A DNA stretch of 34,237 nt, taken from the IMG/VR virus record IMGVR_UViG_3300048130_000159, positions 1-34,237 of that record; one strand, written 5' to 3'. Position numbers and translations under genes: made by a program. Below are positions 1 to 6,037 of the stretch, piece after piece (the first letter of the stretch is position 1; the number at the start of each line of letters is the position of its first letter). The notes below the pieces were generated by a model. It worked only from the letters and a program-made list of their open reading frames with translations. It made no database searches and was not told where the DNA came from. Source of the DNA: a virus.

Positions 1-127
1 TCCTTATCTCCACATTTTGGTTGTTAATCTCGTAATGAACCTTAATGACCCCAGCCTTTTTTAGTGCCTTGATCCATACACTTATGGTGGGTTTATAAAC
101 TCCATACAAATCTGCAAAATATGCGTT
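1..127. repeat. Terminal redundancy, left copy
   Basis: Bases 1-127 are identical to bases 34111-34237. The length of 127 is a common assembler k-mer size. The initiator reading frame continues in phase when the two ends are joined. I read this as the overlap of a circular assembly graph and not as a biological long terminal repeat. Confidence 0.95.
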
Positions 128-259
128 ACTTGCAAAGCAATATCCTTCCTTTCTTGATAGCGCATCTATCTCTGTGTAAAGTACCTTTTGGCTACTGTTT
201 AAGTCTGGGTGGTATCGTACCTCAGCTGGTAACACCCCATAGTACGTTGGTTTGTCCAT
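1..259 (-). CDS. Replication initiator, helix-turn-helix type (5' part; continues at 34110)
   Basis: This is the N-terminal part of a 130-residue protein whose gene crosses the ends of the window. It starts at the ATG at 259 (MDKPTYYGVLPAEVRY) and is open at base 1. When the redundant ends are collapsed the frame runs on without interruption to the stop at 33977. Residues about 10-75 look like the winged-helix N-terminal domain of phage replisome organisers and O-like initiators: a LNSSQKVLYTEI helix, a stretch resembling YCFASNAYFADLYGVYKPTISVWIK as a helix-turn-helix, then a wing. Function is inferred from this fold plus the iterons inside the gene. It diverges from the rightward operon at 344. 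A general transcription regulator is the alternative. Confidence 0.75.
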   Translation of the reverse strand, partial: MDKPTYYGVLPAEVRYHPDLNSSQKVLYTEIDALSRKEGYCFASNAYFADLYGVYKPTISVWIKALKKAGVIKVHYEINNQNVEIR

Positions 260-280
260 AGCGTAAAAATTTAGTATGTT
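252..280 (+). promoter_or_regulatory. Candidate promoter for the rightward early operon
   Basis: TTGTCC at 252-257, a 17-nt spacer, then TATGTT at 275-280. The predicted start is near 287, about 57 nt before the first rightward ATG. It overlaps the start of the divergent initiator gene. The hexamers are imperfect, so this is weaker than the other candidates with the same 17-nt geometry. Confidence 0.4.
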
Positions 281-343
281 CTCATTTAATTGACTGGGAA
301 CATAACCAAAAATTCCTACACATAAAAATCCTCAGTTATTTTG

Positions 344-601
344 ATGTTTGACGAAAATACAGACGATCCCTATCCTAAATACAGAATCTACGCCCAGAAA
401 TCTGGCGTAGCTACGGTGTACTCCATGCACGAAACGGTGTATGATTTTGATATGATCCCTTTGGAATACTCTAAAGTACCAGTATCAATCATATCCTTAG
501 ACCCATCAGATATGATAGAGGAAATAGAACATATGCTCTACGCATTTGAACATCCCATAATATCAATAGAAAACTTTCCTGAACCCTATGAAAATTTATA
601 G
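344..601 (+). CDS. Small acidic protein of unknown function
   Basis: 85 residues from the ATG at 344. A TTG one codon earlier is in frame, but the ATG is the better start. The protein is rich in Asp and Glu (for example DENTDDPYPKY and DPSDMIEEIEHML), with no recognisable motif or membrane segment. It is the first gene of the rightward arm and overlaps the following nuclease gene by 14 nt, which suggests translational coupling and a role in the recombination/replication module. I do not recognise the family. Confidence 0.7.
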   Translation: MFDENTDDPYPKYRIYAQKSGVATVYSMHETVYDFDMIPLEYSKVPVSIISLDPSDMIEEIEHMLYAFEHPIISIENFPEPYENL

Positions 602-1430
602 CGACCTATCCAACGCAGATTACCACTCTATGAGTGAACACGTATCTAGTAGCTTTGTCAAAGCCGTAGCGAAACATTCTATCCAAAGGGCTATGAAAAA
701 ATTTGATCCGACTCCTGCCCTGATCTTTGGGGATGCCATGCACACTTATTTCGAGGATAGACTTGCGTTCGTGCGTAGGTTCGTGGTGTTCGATGACGCA
801 GAAATTGTAGATCAAATCATTAAGCGTAGACCAGAAATCTCTGTGCCTTCCATGACCAAAGAGTACAAATCCTTTAAGTCTGAGTTTGAACAGAGCTTGA
901 ATGAGGGTCAAACGGTTATCACCCAACACGAGATGGACTCCATAGAGTATATGTACCGATCTGCGGTGGATAACACAGGGCTTCAGTCTATCTATCAAGA
1001 CCACGCACACGATGATATATGGGATGAGTATTCTTTCCTGACAGAAGAACCCGATCATCATGGGCTTTTATACAGAGTACGACCAGATCGTTTGTTAGTA
1101 AAAAATGATGAACCTCAGGTGATTATAGACTGGAAATCTTGTAGAGATGCCTCTGAGAAGGCATTTAGATTAGACTTCTGGAAATTTAGATACGACCTAC
1201 AAGCAGCATTTTATTGTAGTCTATTGGAAGTTCCAATGGACCAGTTCTTTTATGTTGCAATAGAAAAAGAGTTTCCATATAATAGTGCTGTATTCTCTAT
1301 TGATGAGGATACCCAAATGAGAGCCATGCGAGAACTAGAACTAATAAAAGAGCGTATTGGCGAATGGAAAGAGAACCCTAGCCCCGAAACAAGTGGACTA
1401 GCTAATGCAAACAAAATCACATACCTATGA
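588..1430 (+). CDS. RecE-like PD-(D/E)XK exonuclease
   Basis: 280 residues. The pattern fits phage exonuclease VIII/RecE-type nucleases of the PD-(D/E)XK fold: FGDAMH with His near residue 52, RPDRL with the first acidic metal ligand at D167, IIDWKS with D181 and K183 as the (D/E)xK pair, and YDLQAAFY as the QxxxY helix near 203-209. The family resects double-stranded DNA to leave single strands for annealing. The gene overlaps the next one by 4 nt (ATGA), the usual arrangement of an exonuclease with its annealing partner. Assignment to the nuclease superfamily is firm; the exact exonuclease activity is inferred. Confidence 0.85.
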   Translation: MKIYSDLSNADYHSMSEHVSSSFVKAVAKHSIQRAMKKFDPTPALIFGDAMHTYFEDRLAFVRRFVVFDDAEIVDQIIKRRPEISVPSMTKEYKSFKSEFEQSLNEGQTVITQHEMDSIEYMYRSAVDNTGLQSIYQDHAHDDIWDEYSFLTEEPDHHGLLYRVRPDRLLVKNDEPQVIIDWKSCRDASEKAFRLDFWKFRYDLQAAFYCSLLEVPMDQFFYVAIEKEFPYNSAVFSIDEDTQMRAMRELELIKERIGEWKENPSPETSGLANANKITYL

Positions 1431-1858
1431 GTACAGAAAAGAACGTACTAAGAGAACTTGCGGACAGATACAGTCTAACTGGCAAGGATTTTTTTAAGCA
1501 CCCTTCTCAGGGCTTCATCATCATTACACGTACTGGTGTTGAAAAAATTATGGCGCACGACAAAATCAATGTAACGTATCACGTTGTTCCTGAGCTAAGC
1601 GAAAATCAGGAGAACTGTTGTATTAAAGCCGTAGCCACTAAGGTGGATGCTAACGGTGAAATATTTACCGTAGAATCTTTCGGTACGGCTAATCATTATA
1701 ATTGTAGTGTAAAGACTTCTCGTAATGGCAAGACCCTTCCACACTACCCTGTGGAAACCGCTGAAAAACGAGCAAAGGCACGAGCCGTACTGCAAATCAC
1801 AGGGTTTTACTCAGAGGGTGTATTCTCTGAAGATGAGTCTGATGATTTCAAGAGATAA
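1427..1858 (+). CDS. Probable single-strand annealing protein, recombinase partner
   Basis: 143 residues, translationally coupled to the RecE-like exonuclease by a 4-nt overlap. A compact beta-rich N-terminal region (FIIITRTGVEKIMAHDKINV) is followed by a conserved-looking helix (PVETAEKRAKARAVLQITGF) and an acidic tail (SEDESDDF). The basic, alanine-rich helix resembles the one found in Erf/Rad52-like phage annealing proteins, and the position next to the exonuclease is where such a gene is expected. No single signature proves the family, so the call rests on context plus this resemblance. A non-annealing DNA-binding accessory protein is the alternative. Confidence 0.5.
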   Translation: MSTEKNVLRELADRYSLTGKDFFKHPSQGFIIITRTGVEKIMAHDKINVTYHVVPELSENQENCCIKAVATKVDANGEIFTVESFGTANHYNCSVKTSRNGKTLPHYPVETAEKRAKARAVLQITGFYSEGVFSEDESDDFKR

Positions 1859-1859
1859 T

Positions 1860-1885
1860 AAACTTTCAATACAAAGTGAAAGTTT
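1860..1885 (+). other. Perfect inverted repeat (hairpin) between genes
   Basis: AAACTTTCA at 1860-1868 pairs with TGAAAGTTT at 1877-1885 across an 8-nt loop, immediately after the stop of the annealing-protein gene. There is no following T-run, so it is not a standard intrinsic terminator. It may be an RNA-stability or processing hairpin, or an operator. Confidence 0.6.
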
Positions 1886-1933
1886 CAATCATTATCACCC
1901 TCATCATCATTTCGTTGGTGGTGGGGGTATCTC

Positions 1934-2368
1934 ATGCTTATGAGCGCCAAAGCAAAAGGTCGTAGAACCATAACCAAAGCCATCGAGTTCTTTAAGGACA
2001 AGGGTATGATTGTGGACGAGGTAGAACTGGGCGGTAGATTCCGTAAGTCTAAAGACCTTTTTTCAGGGCTATGCACCAAGTGTTGGAAGCATGACTGTGA
2101 ACACATTTTAGAAGATACCTTTGATGGTTTTGATCTTGTAGCTATGGATGGAGCCAATGTTTGGCTCATACAAGTAAAGACCAATAAACCACCCACACAA
2201 AAATCATACATTCGTTTTGCGAAACGATTTGCTAGTAAGTATATTCGTGTCCTTGCGATGACGTGGTATGACCGAAAGGGGTGGGTACTGCACACGTTTA
2301 ACAAGAACGGAACAGTAACCAAAAACGATTTAAGACGAAAACCTAATGAGAAGAAAAATGACACCTAA
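1934..2368 (+). CDS. PD-(D/E)XK nuclease, Holliday-junction-resolvase-like
   Basis: 144 residues from the ATG at 1934; an ATG two codons later is equally possible. The core TFDGFDLVAMDG...WLIQVKTNK places acidic residues at D64/D67 and the Q-V-K catalytic strand at 80-82, the pattern of small resolvase-type and VRR-like PD-(D/E)XK nucleases. Between the first helix and the catalytic strand is CTKCWKHDCEH (residues 47-57), with three Cys and two His in zinc-ligand spacing, which is unusual for the fold. It lies in the recombination/replication cluster and overlaps the next gene. It probably processes branched DNA; substrate unknown. Confidence 0.65.
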   Translation: MLMSAKAKGRRTITKAIEFFKDKGMIVDEVELGGRFRKSKDLFSGLCTKCWKHDCEHILEDTFDGFDLVAMDGANVWLIQVKTNKPPTQKSYIRFAKRFASKYIRVLAMTWYDRKGWVLHTFNKNGTVTKNDLRRKPNEKKNDT

Positions 2369-2585
2369 TGAAAAAGTAATACTACAACTACTAAAACAAA
2401 AGGATCGGATCACATATGCTGAAATAGAACCAAAGATGCATATGGACGGACACGATAAATATTGGACTACGTTTTCGACTATTTGCAGTCTAATTCAGGC
2501 AGGAATCATGACCTCAGAGAATAAACACCCTGCTCTATACAGTCTTACTGCATACGGAAGAAGTAAGCTTATTGAAGTGCTATGA
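2358..2585 (+). CDS. Small winged-helix DNA-binding protein
   Basis: 75 residues from the ATG at 2358, giving an 11-nt overlap with the upstream nuclease. The upstream in-frame ATG at 2346 would add four basic residues. NEKVILQLLKQKDRITYAEIEP followed by a second helix (WTTFSTICSLIQAGIM) and a short wing (ALYSLTAYGRSKL) is the profile of a winged helix-turn-helix domain. Its stop overlaps the helicase start by 4 nt (ATGA), suggesting a role with the helicase, perhaps as loader or origin accessory factor. No specific family recognised. Confidence 0.6.
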   Translation: MTPNEKVILQLLKQKDRITYAEIEPKMHMDGHDKYWTTFSTICSLIQAGIMTSENKHPALYSLTAYGRSKLIEVL

Positions 2586-3832
2586 TACGCAATGACCTGA
2601 TGCACCTTGAGGAGGTGTTGATTGGTACGCTCATATCTAAAAGAGAATATAGAGAACTAATATTCAATACGTTAGATGCAACGTACTTCAATTATTTACG
2701 ACCAATTTATTTAGAGGCTTGCAAGCAACACGTCGATGGTGTAGCCTTCAATGAGGATACCCTCGTTGCAAAGATGGAAGGTATGAACGTGGGTGAGTTC
2801 TATGAACTTATGATGATGCACGTAGCTTCAGAGCAAGAAACAAGAGCGTATCTTAGAACGCTGAAGGACACGACTGACAAAAACAATCTAAGATTTGCTA
2901 TTAAGAACATTAATGATATAGCTCAAAGTCCAACCACGACTATGGATGATCTCCTGATGGAGATTGATAAACTCAACGAGACAGTGGATGACACCTCGCA
3001 GAAAATTGCGTTGACTCCATCAGAAATCCTTGAGCGTGAGATGAACGAGCCTAAAAAAGAGAAACTTGTTACAGGCGTACACAAACTCGATGAGGTTTTG
3101 TACAGTGACGTTGGATTGCACAGGGGCGACATTAATATTGTGTTAGCTGACTCTGGTCATGGCAAGACCCAATGGTCAACGTTTGTGGCTAGTAAACTTG
3201 CTCAACAGGGCTATCAAGGTCTGTGGTTTCAGATGGAGGATTATGACGTGAACACCGCTAAACAGCTTGGACTCATGGCAGGTTATCAGGCTGATAACGT
3301 CCGAATCATTGACTCTGTAGATGACATAGACGAAATCAAACGATTGTGCAGGGTTAATAAGTTAGATTACGGTCTTGACTTTGTGGTTATAGACTACATC
3401 CAAGAGGTGTACGCTCAAGGTAAGTTTGATAGCAGAACCCTTGAGATTCAGCACGTAACAAGAATTATGAAAGAAATAGCTAAACAACTCAATGTGTTGG
3501 TCATTGTACCTAGTCAAGTGACGATCAACTCCATGAACCGATCAGGTTGGAGCCTTGTACCCAAATACAAAGACGCGCAATGGGCGCAAGCTATAAAGAA
3601 CGTAGCCCACTGTATGACCTCAGTGTTTAGACCTAATATGATACAGGGTCTAGTCACAAGGGGTCATGAGGGCTATCTAGCCGTAAAAGGACTGAAAGAT
3701 GGTGAAACTCACGACTATCAATCGGTCTTTGTAAAGCTAGTAAAAACAAGAAGAGGTCAGCTGTCTCACAACTATCTTCATATGGTCCATAATGGCGATA
3801 TGGGGTTAGAGGTGGCTAAGTCAAAAATTTGA
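2582..3832 (+). CDS. dnaB: DnaB-type replicative helicase
   Basis: 416 residues. The N-terminal region (residues 5-95, HLEEVLIGTLI...YFNYLRPIYLEACKQH) fits the DnaB N-terminal domain. The RecA-like motor follows: Walker A in LADSGHGKT (188-196), Walker B in FVVIDYIQ (267-274), PSQV near 310-313 and KTRRGQ near the C-terminus, in the position of the arginine-rich DnaB hairpin. Somewhat shorter than bacterial DnaB, as is usual in phages. It should unwind the phage fork. It ends the first rightward transcription unit, and its stop codon overlaps the -35 element of the ssb promoter. Confidence 0.9.
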   Translation: MIRNDLMHLEEVLIGTLISKREYRELIFNTLDATYFNYLRPIYLEACKQHVDGVAFNEDTLVAKMEGMNVGEFYELMMMHVASEQETRAYLRTLKDTTDKNNLRFAIKNINDIAQSPTTTMDDLLMEIDKLNETVDDTSQKIALTPSEILEREMNEPKKEKLVTGVHKLDEVLYSDVGLHRGDINIVLADSGHGKTQWSTFVASKLAQQGYQGLWFQMEDYDVNTAKQLGLMAGYQADNVRIIDSVDDIDEIKRLCRVNKLDYGLDFVVIDYIQEVYAQGKFDSRTLEIQHVTRIMKEIAKQLNVLVIVPSQVTINSMNRSGWSLVPKYKDAQWAQAIKNVAHCMTSVFRPNMIQGLVTRGHEGYLAVKGLKDGETHDYQSVFVKLVKTRRGQLSHNYLHMVHNGDMGLEVAKSKI

Positions 3833-3857
3833 CTTTACTCAGGTGGTCTCATATATT
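3829..3857 (+). promoter_or_regulatory. Promoter for ssb
   Basis: TTGACT at 3829-3834, exactly 17 nt, then TATATT at 3852-3857. The predicted start is near 3864, 29 nt before the ATG. The -35 overlaps the TGA of the helicase gene, so ssb has its own promoter at the junction. Confidence 0.65.
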
Positions 3858-3892
3858 CTCATACAGTAACATTTAAAACAAACAAAAGAAAA

Positions 3893-4186
3893 ATGGCGAC
3901 AATAATTAATGCGTCTATAGACGTAACAAAAATCCCAAAAGAAGCGTTAATCAAAGGTAAGAAAGGCACGTATGCCAACGTTACCGTATTCATTAACGAT
4001 GAAACTAGGTACGGCAATAATGCGAGTATTGCTATGAGTATGTCCAAGGAAGAGCGAGAAGCAGGACAAGAAAAAGTTTGGCTTGGTAACGGCAAAGTGG
4101 TCTTTACCAACGGTGAAGTAACCGTAGCAGAGCGAGAAGATGGTCCTGCTGCGACTAAAGAAACAGAAGAGGCGTTGCCCTTCTGA
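3893..4186 (+). CDS. ssb: Single-stranded DNA-binding protein
   Basis: 97 residues. It is beta-rich (TYANVTVFINDETRYGNNASI, then KVWLGNGKVVFTNGEV) and ends in a disordered acidic tail TKETEEALPF. The final acidic-L-P-F tip is the hallmark of SSB proteins, where it docks helicase, recombination and replication partners. The protein is shorter than bacterial SSB but matches a widespread phage SSB-like family. It follows the helicase with its own promoter and is followed by an intrinsic terminator, allowing independent high expression. OB-fold assignment is inferred from these features. Confidence 0.75.
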   Translation: MATIINASIDVTKIPKEALIKGKKGTYANVTVFINDETRYGNNASIAMSMSKEEREAGQEKVWLGNGKVVFTNGEVTVAEREDGPAATKETEEALPF

Positions 4187-4261
4187 ACACAGGGCGATGA
4201 AATTGCTAAGTTATTATATCAAAAACTTATGTAATAGTATTTTCATTAGTTCTCATACATG

Positions 4262-4292
4262 GACAGAGGGTTTGAAAGCCCCTGTCTTTTTT
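4262..4292 (+). terminator. Intrinsic terminator after ssb
   Basis: GACAG(A)GGG pairs with CCCCTGTC, with one bulged A and a TTTGAAAG-type loop, followed directly by six T. It ends ssb transcription. Confidence 0.8.
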
Positions 4293-4306
4293 CAGGACAA
4301 TCCTGA
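4292..4306. other. Perfect palindrome TCAGGA-CAA-TCCTGA
   Basis: A 6-bp inverted repeat with a 3-nt centre directly after the T-run of the first terminator. Size and symmetry suit an operator half-site pair, or a second small hairpin that helps termination. No second copy seen in the window. Confidence 0.5.
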
Positions 4307-4364
4307 TACACCATGAAACATAACATTAATTTGTTAGTTTCTTTTTAGTCTAGGATGAACAAAG

Positions 4365-4394
4365 AGGGGGGCAACTGCAAGCCTCCCTTTTTTT
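4365..4394 (+). terminator. Second intrinsic terminator upstream of the lysis genes
   Basis: GGGGGGC pairs with GCCTCCC (one G-U) across an 8-nt loop and is followed by seven T. With the terminator at 4262-4292 it isolates the lysis genes from ssb transcription. The 58 nt between them hold no recognisable gene. Confidence 0.75.
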
Positions 4395-4401
4395 ATTGGT
4401 A

Positions 4402-4430
4402 TTGATATTACGATTGTAAGTGCCTAGATT
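4402..4430 (+). promoter_or_regulatory. Promoter for the lysis genes
   Basis: TTGATA at 4402-4407, 17 nt, then TAGATT at 4425-4430 continuing as TAGATTTT, which also fits the Bacteroidota TAnnTTT element. The predicted start is near 4437, leaving a leader of about 19 nt before the endolysin ATG. Confidence 0.65.
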
Positions 4431-4455
4431 TTAGTTTTTAACCAACAAAACTAGT

Positions 4456-4872
4456 ATGTACTACGATTATTTTAGCATTAAAGAATTTTTGGTTGATAGG
4501 GTCATGACCAATGTTCCGATCCATGTGGTGGACAAGATAGAGAAGTATCATAAGCCCATAATTAACAGGGTACGGCACAAGATAGGTCAACCCATACAAG
4601 TATCCCAGAACTCAGGGTATCGTTCCTTAGAATGGGAATTGTCGCATGGTAGAAGTGGAACATCAGAACACACCTTTACTGGTCTTGGGGCAGTGGATTA
4701 TACGTGCGCTAATATAGAGCTATTATTAGAAGAGCTTAGAGCGTCTGACTACAAACGCATATGTTACTATCCAGATCAAAAATTTATACACTGCGACCAT
4801 AAAGGCGACAGATACCACGAATTTGAAGTAGACGAGGACGGAAAATGGCAATACAAAGGCGAAAGAAAATAA
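4456..4872 (+). CDS. Endolysin, peptidase M15 family
   Basis: 138 residues. The M15 zinc peptidase motifs are present: NSGYRS (52-57), TSEHTFTGLGAVDYTC with the SxHxxGxAxD-like ligands H72 and D81, and KFIHCDHKG with H112. The family cleaves D-Ala or L-Ala-D-Glu-type bonds in peptidoglycan stem peptides. There is no signal peptide, so it should need a holin for export, and a holin-like gene overlaps its 3' end by 28 nt. It is a single compact catalytic domain with no wall-binding domain. A virion-associated role is less likely given the position in the early/middle arm. Confidence 0.85.
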   Translation: MYYDYFSIKEFLVDRVMTNVPIHVVDKIEKYHKPIINRVRHKIGQPIQVSQNSGYRSLEWELSHGRSGTSEHTFTGLGAVDYTCANIELLLEELRASDYKRICYYPDQKFIHCDHKGDRYHEFEVDEDGKWQYKGERK

Positions 4873-5240
4873 AACCTATTACCATAGACAACCGCACCGT
4901 TCCTGAGCCTAAACTCAAGAAGGTAAAGGTGGTTGCCCTACCAAAGATTGAACGGTCTCGTAAAAAGGTATTGAGTAGAGCCAAAATCATTGGTATCATG
5001 GACTTCACAGTATACTTAATTAACAAAAGAGCCGTAACTATGACTTGGACTTGGTTAAAATCCCGATTAAAAGAACCCTCCACTTATCAAGGTGTAACCG
5101 CCATAGCTGGTGCTATTGGTGTGACCGTACAACCTGATATGTACGAATCTATCGCAGCATTGATGTTGGCTATCATTGGCGTGATCCAGACTATCAAGAA
5201 AGAAAAGAAAGATGATAATTTGCACAATGAAAACCCTTAA
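4845..5240 (+). CDS. Holin-like membrane protein with long basic N-terminus
   Basis: 131 residues. The last 66 residues (from the ATG at 5040, MTWTWLKSRLKEPSTYQG) have the layout of small phage holins: an amphipathic start, a hydrophobic segment (VTAIAGAIGVTV), a second (IAALMLAIIGVIQTI) and a charged Lys/Glu tail. The first 65 residues are very basic (RRKKIK, KLKKVKV, RSRKKVLSRAK) and overlap the endolysin gene by 28 nt. The internal ATG at 5040 could give a short form, as in dual-start holins. The holin role is inferred from membrane profile and position. Confidence 0.65.
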   Translation: MAIQRRKKIKPITIDNRTVPEPKLKKVKVVALPKIERSRKKVLSRAKIIGIMDFTVYLINKRAVTMTWTWLKSRLKEPSTYQGVTAIAGAIGVTVQPDMYESIAALMLAIIGVIQTIKKEKKDDNLHNENP

Positions 5241-5258
5241 ATCTGCACAATAAAAACC

Positions 5259-5287
5259 TTGACTAATTGATTAAGGTTAGTTAGATT
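5259..5287 (+). promoter_or_regulatory. Promoter for leader RNA and dnaA-domain gene
   Basis: TTGACT at 5259-5264, 17 nt, then TAGATT at 5282-5287 (continuing TAGATTTA). The predicted start is near 5294. A DnaA box begins on the last base of the -10 element. Confidence 0.65.
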
Positions 5288-5295
5288 TATTCACA
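5287..5295 (+). promoter_or_regulatory. DnaA box overlapping a transcription start
   Basis: TTATTCACA matches the DnaA-box consensus TTATNCACA. It lies between the -10 element and the predicted +1 of the promoter at 5259-5287, upstream of a gene encoding a DnaA domain IV protein. Binding there should block initiation. One such match is expected by chance in a genome of this size, so the position is the main evidence. Confidence 0.5.
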
Positions 5296-5388
5296 GTCTT
5301 TTAGATGGGGTTTCAGTGAAGCGCTACCTCATCTTAAGCGAGCATCAACCCCCCAGTGCTAGACTGCTTAGTGGGGGGTATTTTTTTC
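5294..5388 (+). ncRNA. Structured leader RNA or small RNA
   Basis: About 95 nt of non-coding transcript is predicted between the promoter at 5259-5287 and the T-run at 5381-5387. Hairpin 1 pairs AGATGGGGT (5303-5311) with ACCTCATCT (5326-5334), one G-U pair, capped by AGTG/CGCT (5315-5318 and 5322-5325). Hairpin 2 is the terminator. The TGGGGT in hairpin 1 could instead pair with the CCCC of the terminator's left arm, so antitermination is possible. The next gene begins 26 nt after the T-run with no promoter of its own visible. It is either an attenuator leader or a free small RNA. Confidence 0.45.
5348..5387 (+). terminator. Intrinsic terminator or attenuator before the dnaA-domain gene
   Basis: ACCCCCCA (5348-5355) pairs perfectly with TGGGGGGT (5372-5379) and is followed, after one A, by seven T. 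The apical region is 16 nt. Confidence 0.85.
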
Positions 5389-5413
5389 TACAATAACTAA
5401 TGAGAACAAAACA

Positions 5414-5749
5414 ATGATAGCAAAACATATTATCGAATGTATATGTAATGAGCTAGGATTAACAAAAAAACTGTTATATTCTAAAAGCAGAAAACCTATT
5501 GTGATAGATGGAAAGCAAACTGTGGCATTTGCCCTAAATTATTTAGGATTTACGCAAAAAAATATAGCAGAAGTCATAGGATATGCAGATCACACTACGG
5601 TGAATCATCTTTTGAATAATAAGAAGCGAAATCGCTCCAAAAATCGACTTATAGCGATTAAGACAGTGGAGGCATACTTACCTATAGCTTTGTATGAGGT
5701 AGGGCTTCTAAGACAGAAATACGAAGCCGTTTTTGATGAGGAAGGTTAA
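5414..5749 (+). CDS. Stand-alone DnaA domain IV-like DNA-binding protein
   Basis: 111 residues. Residues 15-65 follow the bacterial DnaA C-terminal domain: LYSKSRKPIV, then a KQTVAFALNYLGFTQKNIAEVIG helix pair, then YADHTTVNH (57-65), the counterpart of the RDHTTVxH signature that reads the DnaA box. There is no AAA+ ATPase, so it cannot act as a full initiator. It could bind DnaA boxes as an accessory factor, a repressor or a decoy against host DnaA. The genome has perfect TTATNCACA boxes at its own promoter and in the promoter beside the putative origin. Family assignment is fairly secure; role is inferred. Confidence 0.8.
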   Translation: MIAKHIIECICNELGLTKKLLYSKSRKPIVIDGKQTVAFALNYLGFTQKNIAEVIGYADHTTVNHLLNNKKRNRSKNRLIAIKTVEAYLPIALYEVGLLRQKYEAVFDEEG

Positions 5750-5753
5750 TTTT

Positions 5754-5963
5754 ATGGAAATTTTAGTATTTATCTCTTTGGCTACTACTTTTTTCTTTGT
5801 GGGTTGGACTATGGGTCGATCCACTGTCGTTTCAGAGGATAATAGTAGGACAAAAGCTGAGGAACATTTTAAGAATGGATATATCAAAGGATATATGGAT
5901 GCCTCAGAAATAGAAAGAGGGAAGCAGTACTATGACGACTTCCCTCAAATGGGTATTAACTAA
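5754..5963 (+). CDS. Small membrane-anchored protein
   Basis: 69 residues from the ATG at 5754, 4 nt after the upstream stop; an in-frame ATG at 5736 would add 6 residues. AGGAAGG upstream is one of the few SD-like sequences here and favours 5754. Residues 2-22 (EILVFISLATTFFFVGWTMG) form one membrane segment, followed by a charged cytoplasmic or periplasmic tail. It is the last gene of the rightward arm. It might be a spanin-like, antiholin or exclusion protein; nothing decides between these. Confidence 0.6.
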   Translation: MEILVFISLATTFFFVGWTMGRSTVVSEDNSRTKAEEHFKNGYIKGYMDASEIERGKQYYDDFPQMGIN

Positions 5964-5979
5964 TAGTAACTTATAAGTA

Positions 5980-6013
5980 TACCCGACCCAGTATAATCTA
6001 CCAGAGTCGGGTA
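5980..6013. terminator. Bidirectional terminator between convergent arms
   Basis: TACCCGAC (5980-5987) pairs with GTCGGGTA (6006-6013) around an 18-nt loop between the ends of the rightward and leftward gene sets. The flanks are AT-rich, with GTTTTA on the plus side, though neither has a long T-run. Confidence 0.6.
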
Positions 6014-6037
6014 CGTTTTATATCAGCTAGGGTATAA

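Noticed and set aside
1-127. Terminal repeat as a biological direct terminal repeat
   Set aside because: 127 bases equals a common assembly k-mer and cuts through the initiator gene without meaning; an assembly overlap is simpler.
963-974. Additional DnaA box in the RecE-like gene
   Set aside because: GTGGATAACA gives TTATCCACC on the other strand, one mismatch from the consensus, and lies inside coding sequence.
606-1061. 151-residue open frame opposite the RecE-like nuclease
   Set aside because: It lies wholly antisense to a gene with clear catalytic motifs and has an unlikely composition; a shadow frame.
1885-2364. 159-residue leftward frame opposite the resolvase-like gene
   Set aside because: Serine- and phenylalanine-rich shadow of a convincing nuclease frame, with no start context.
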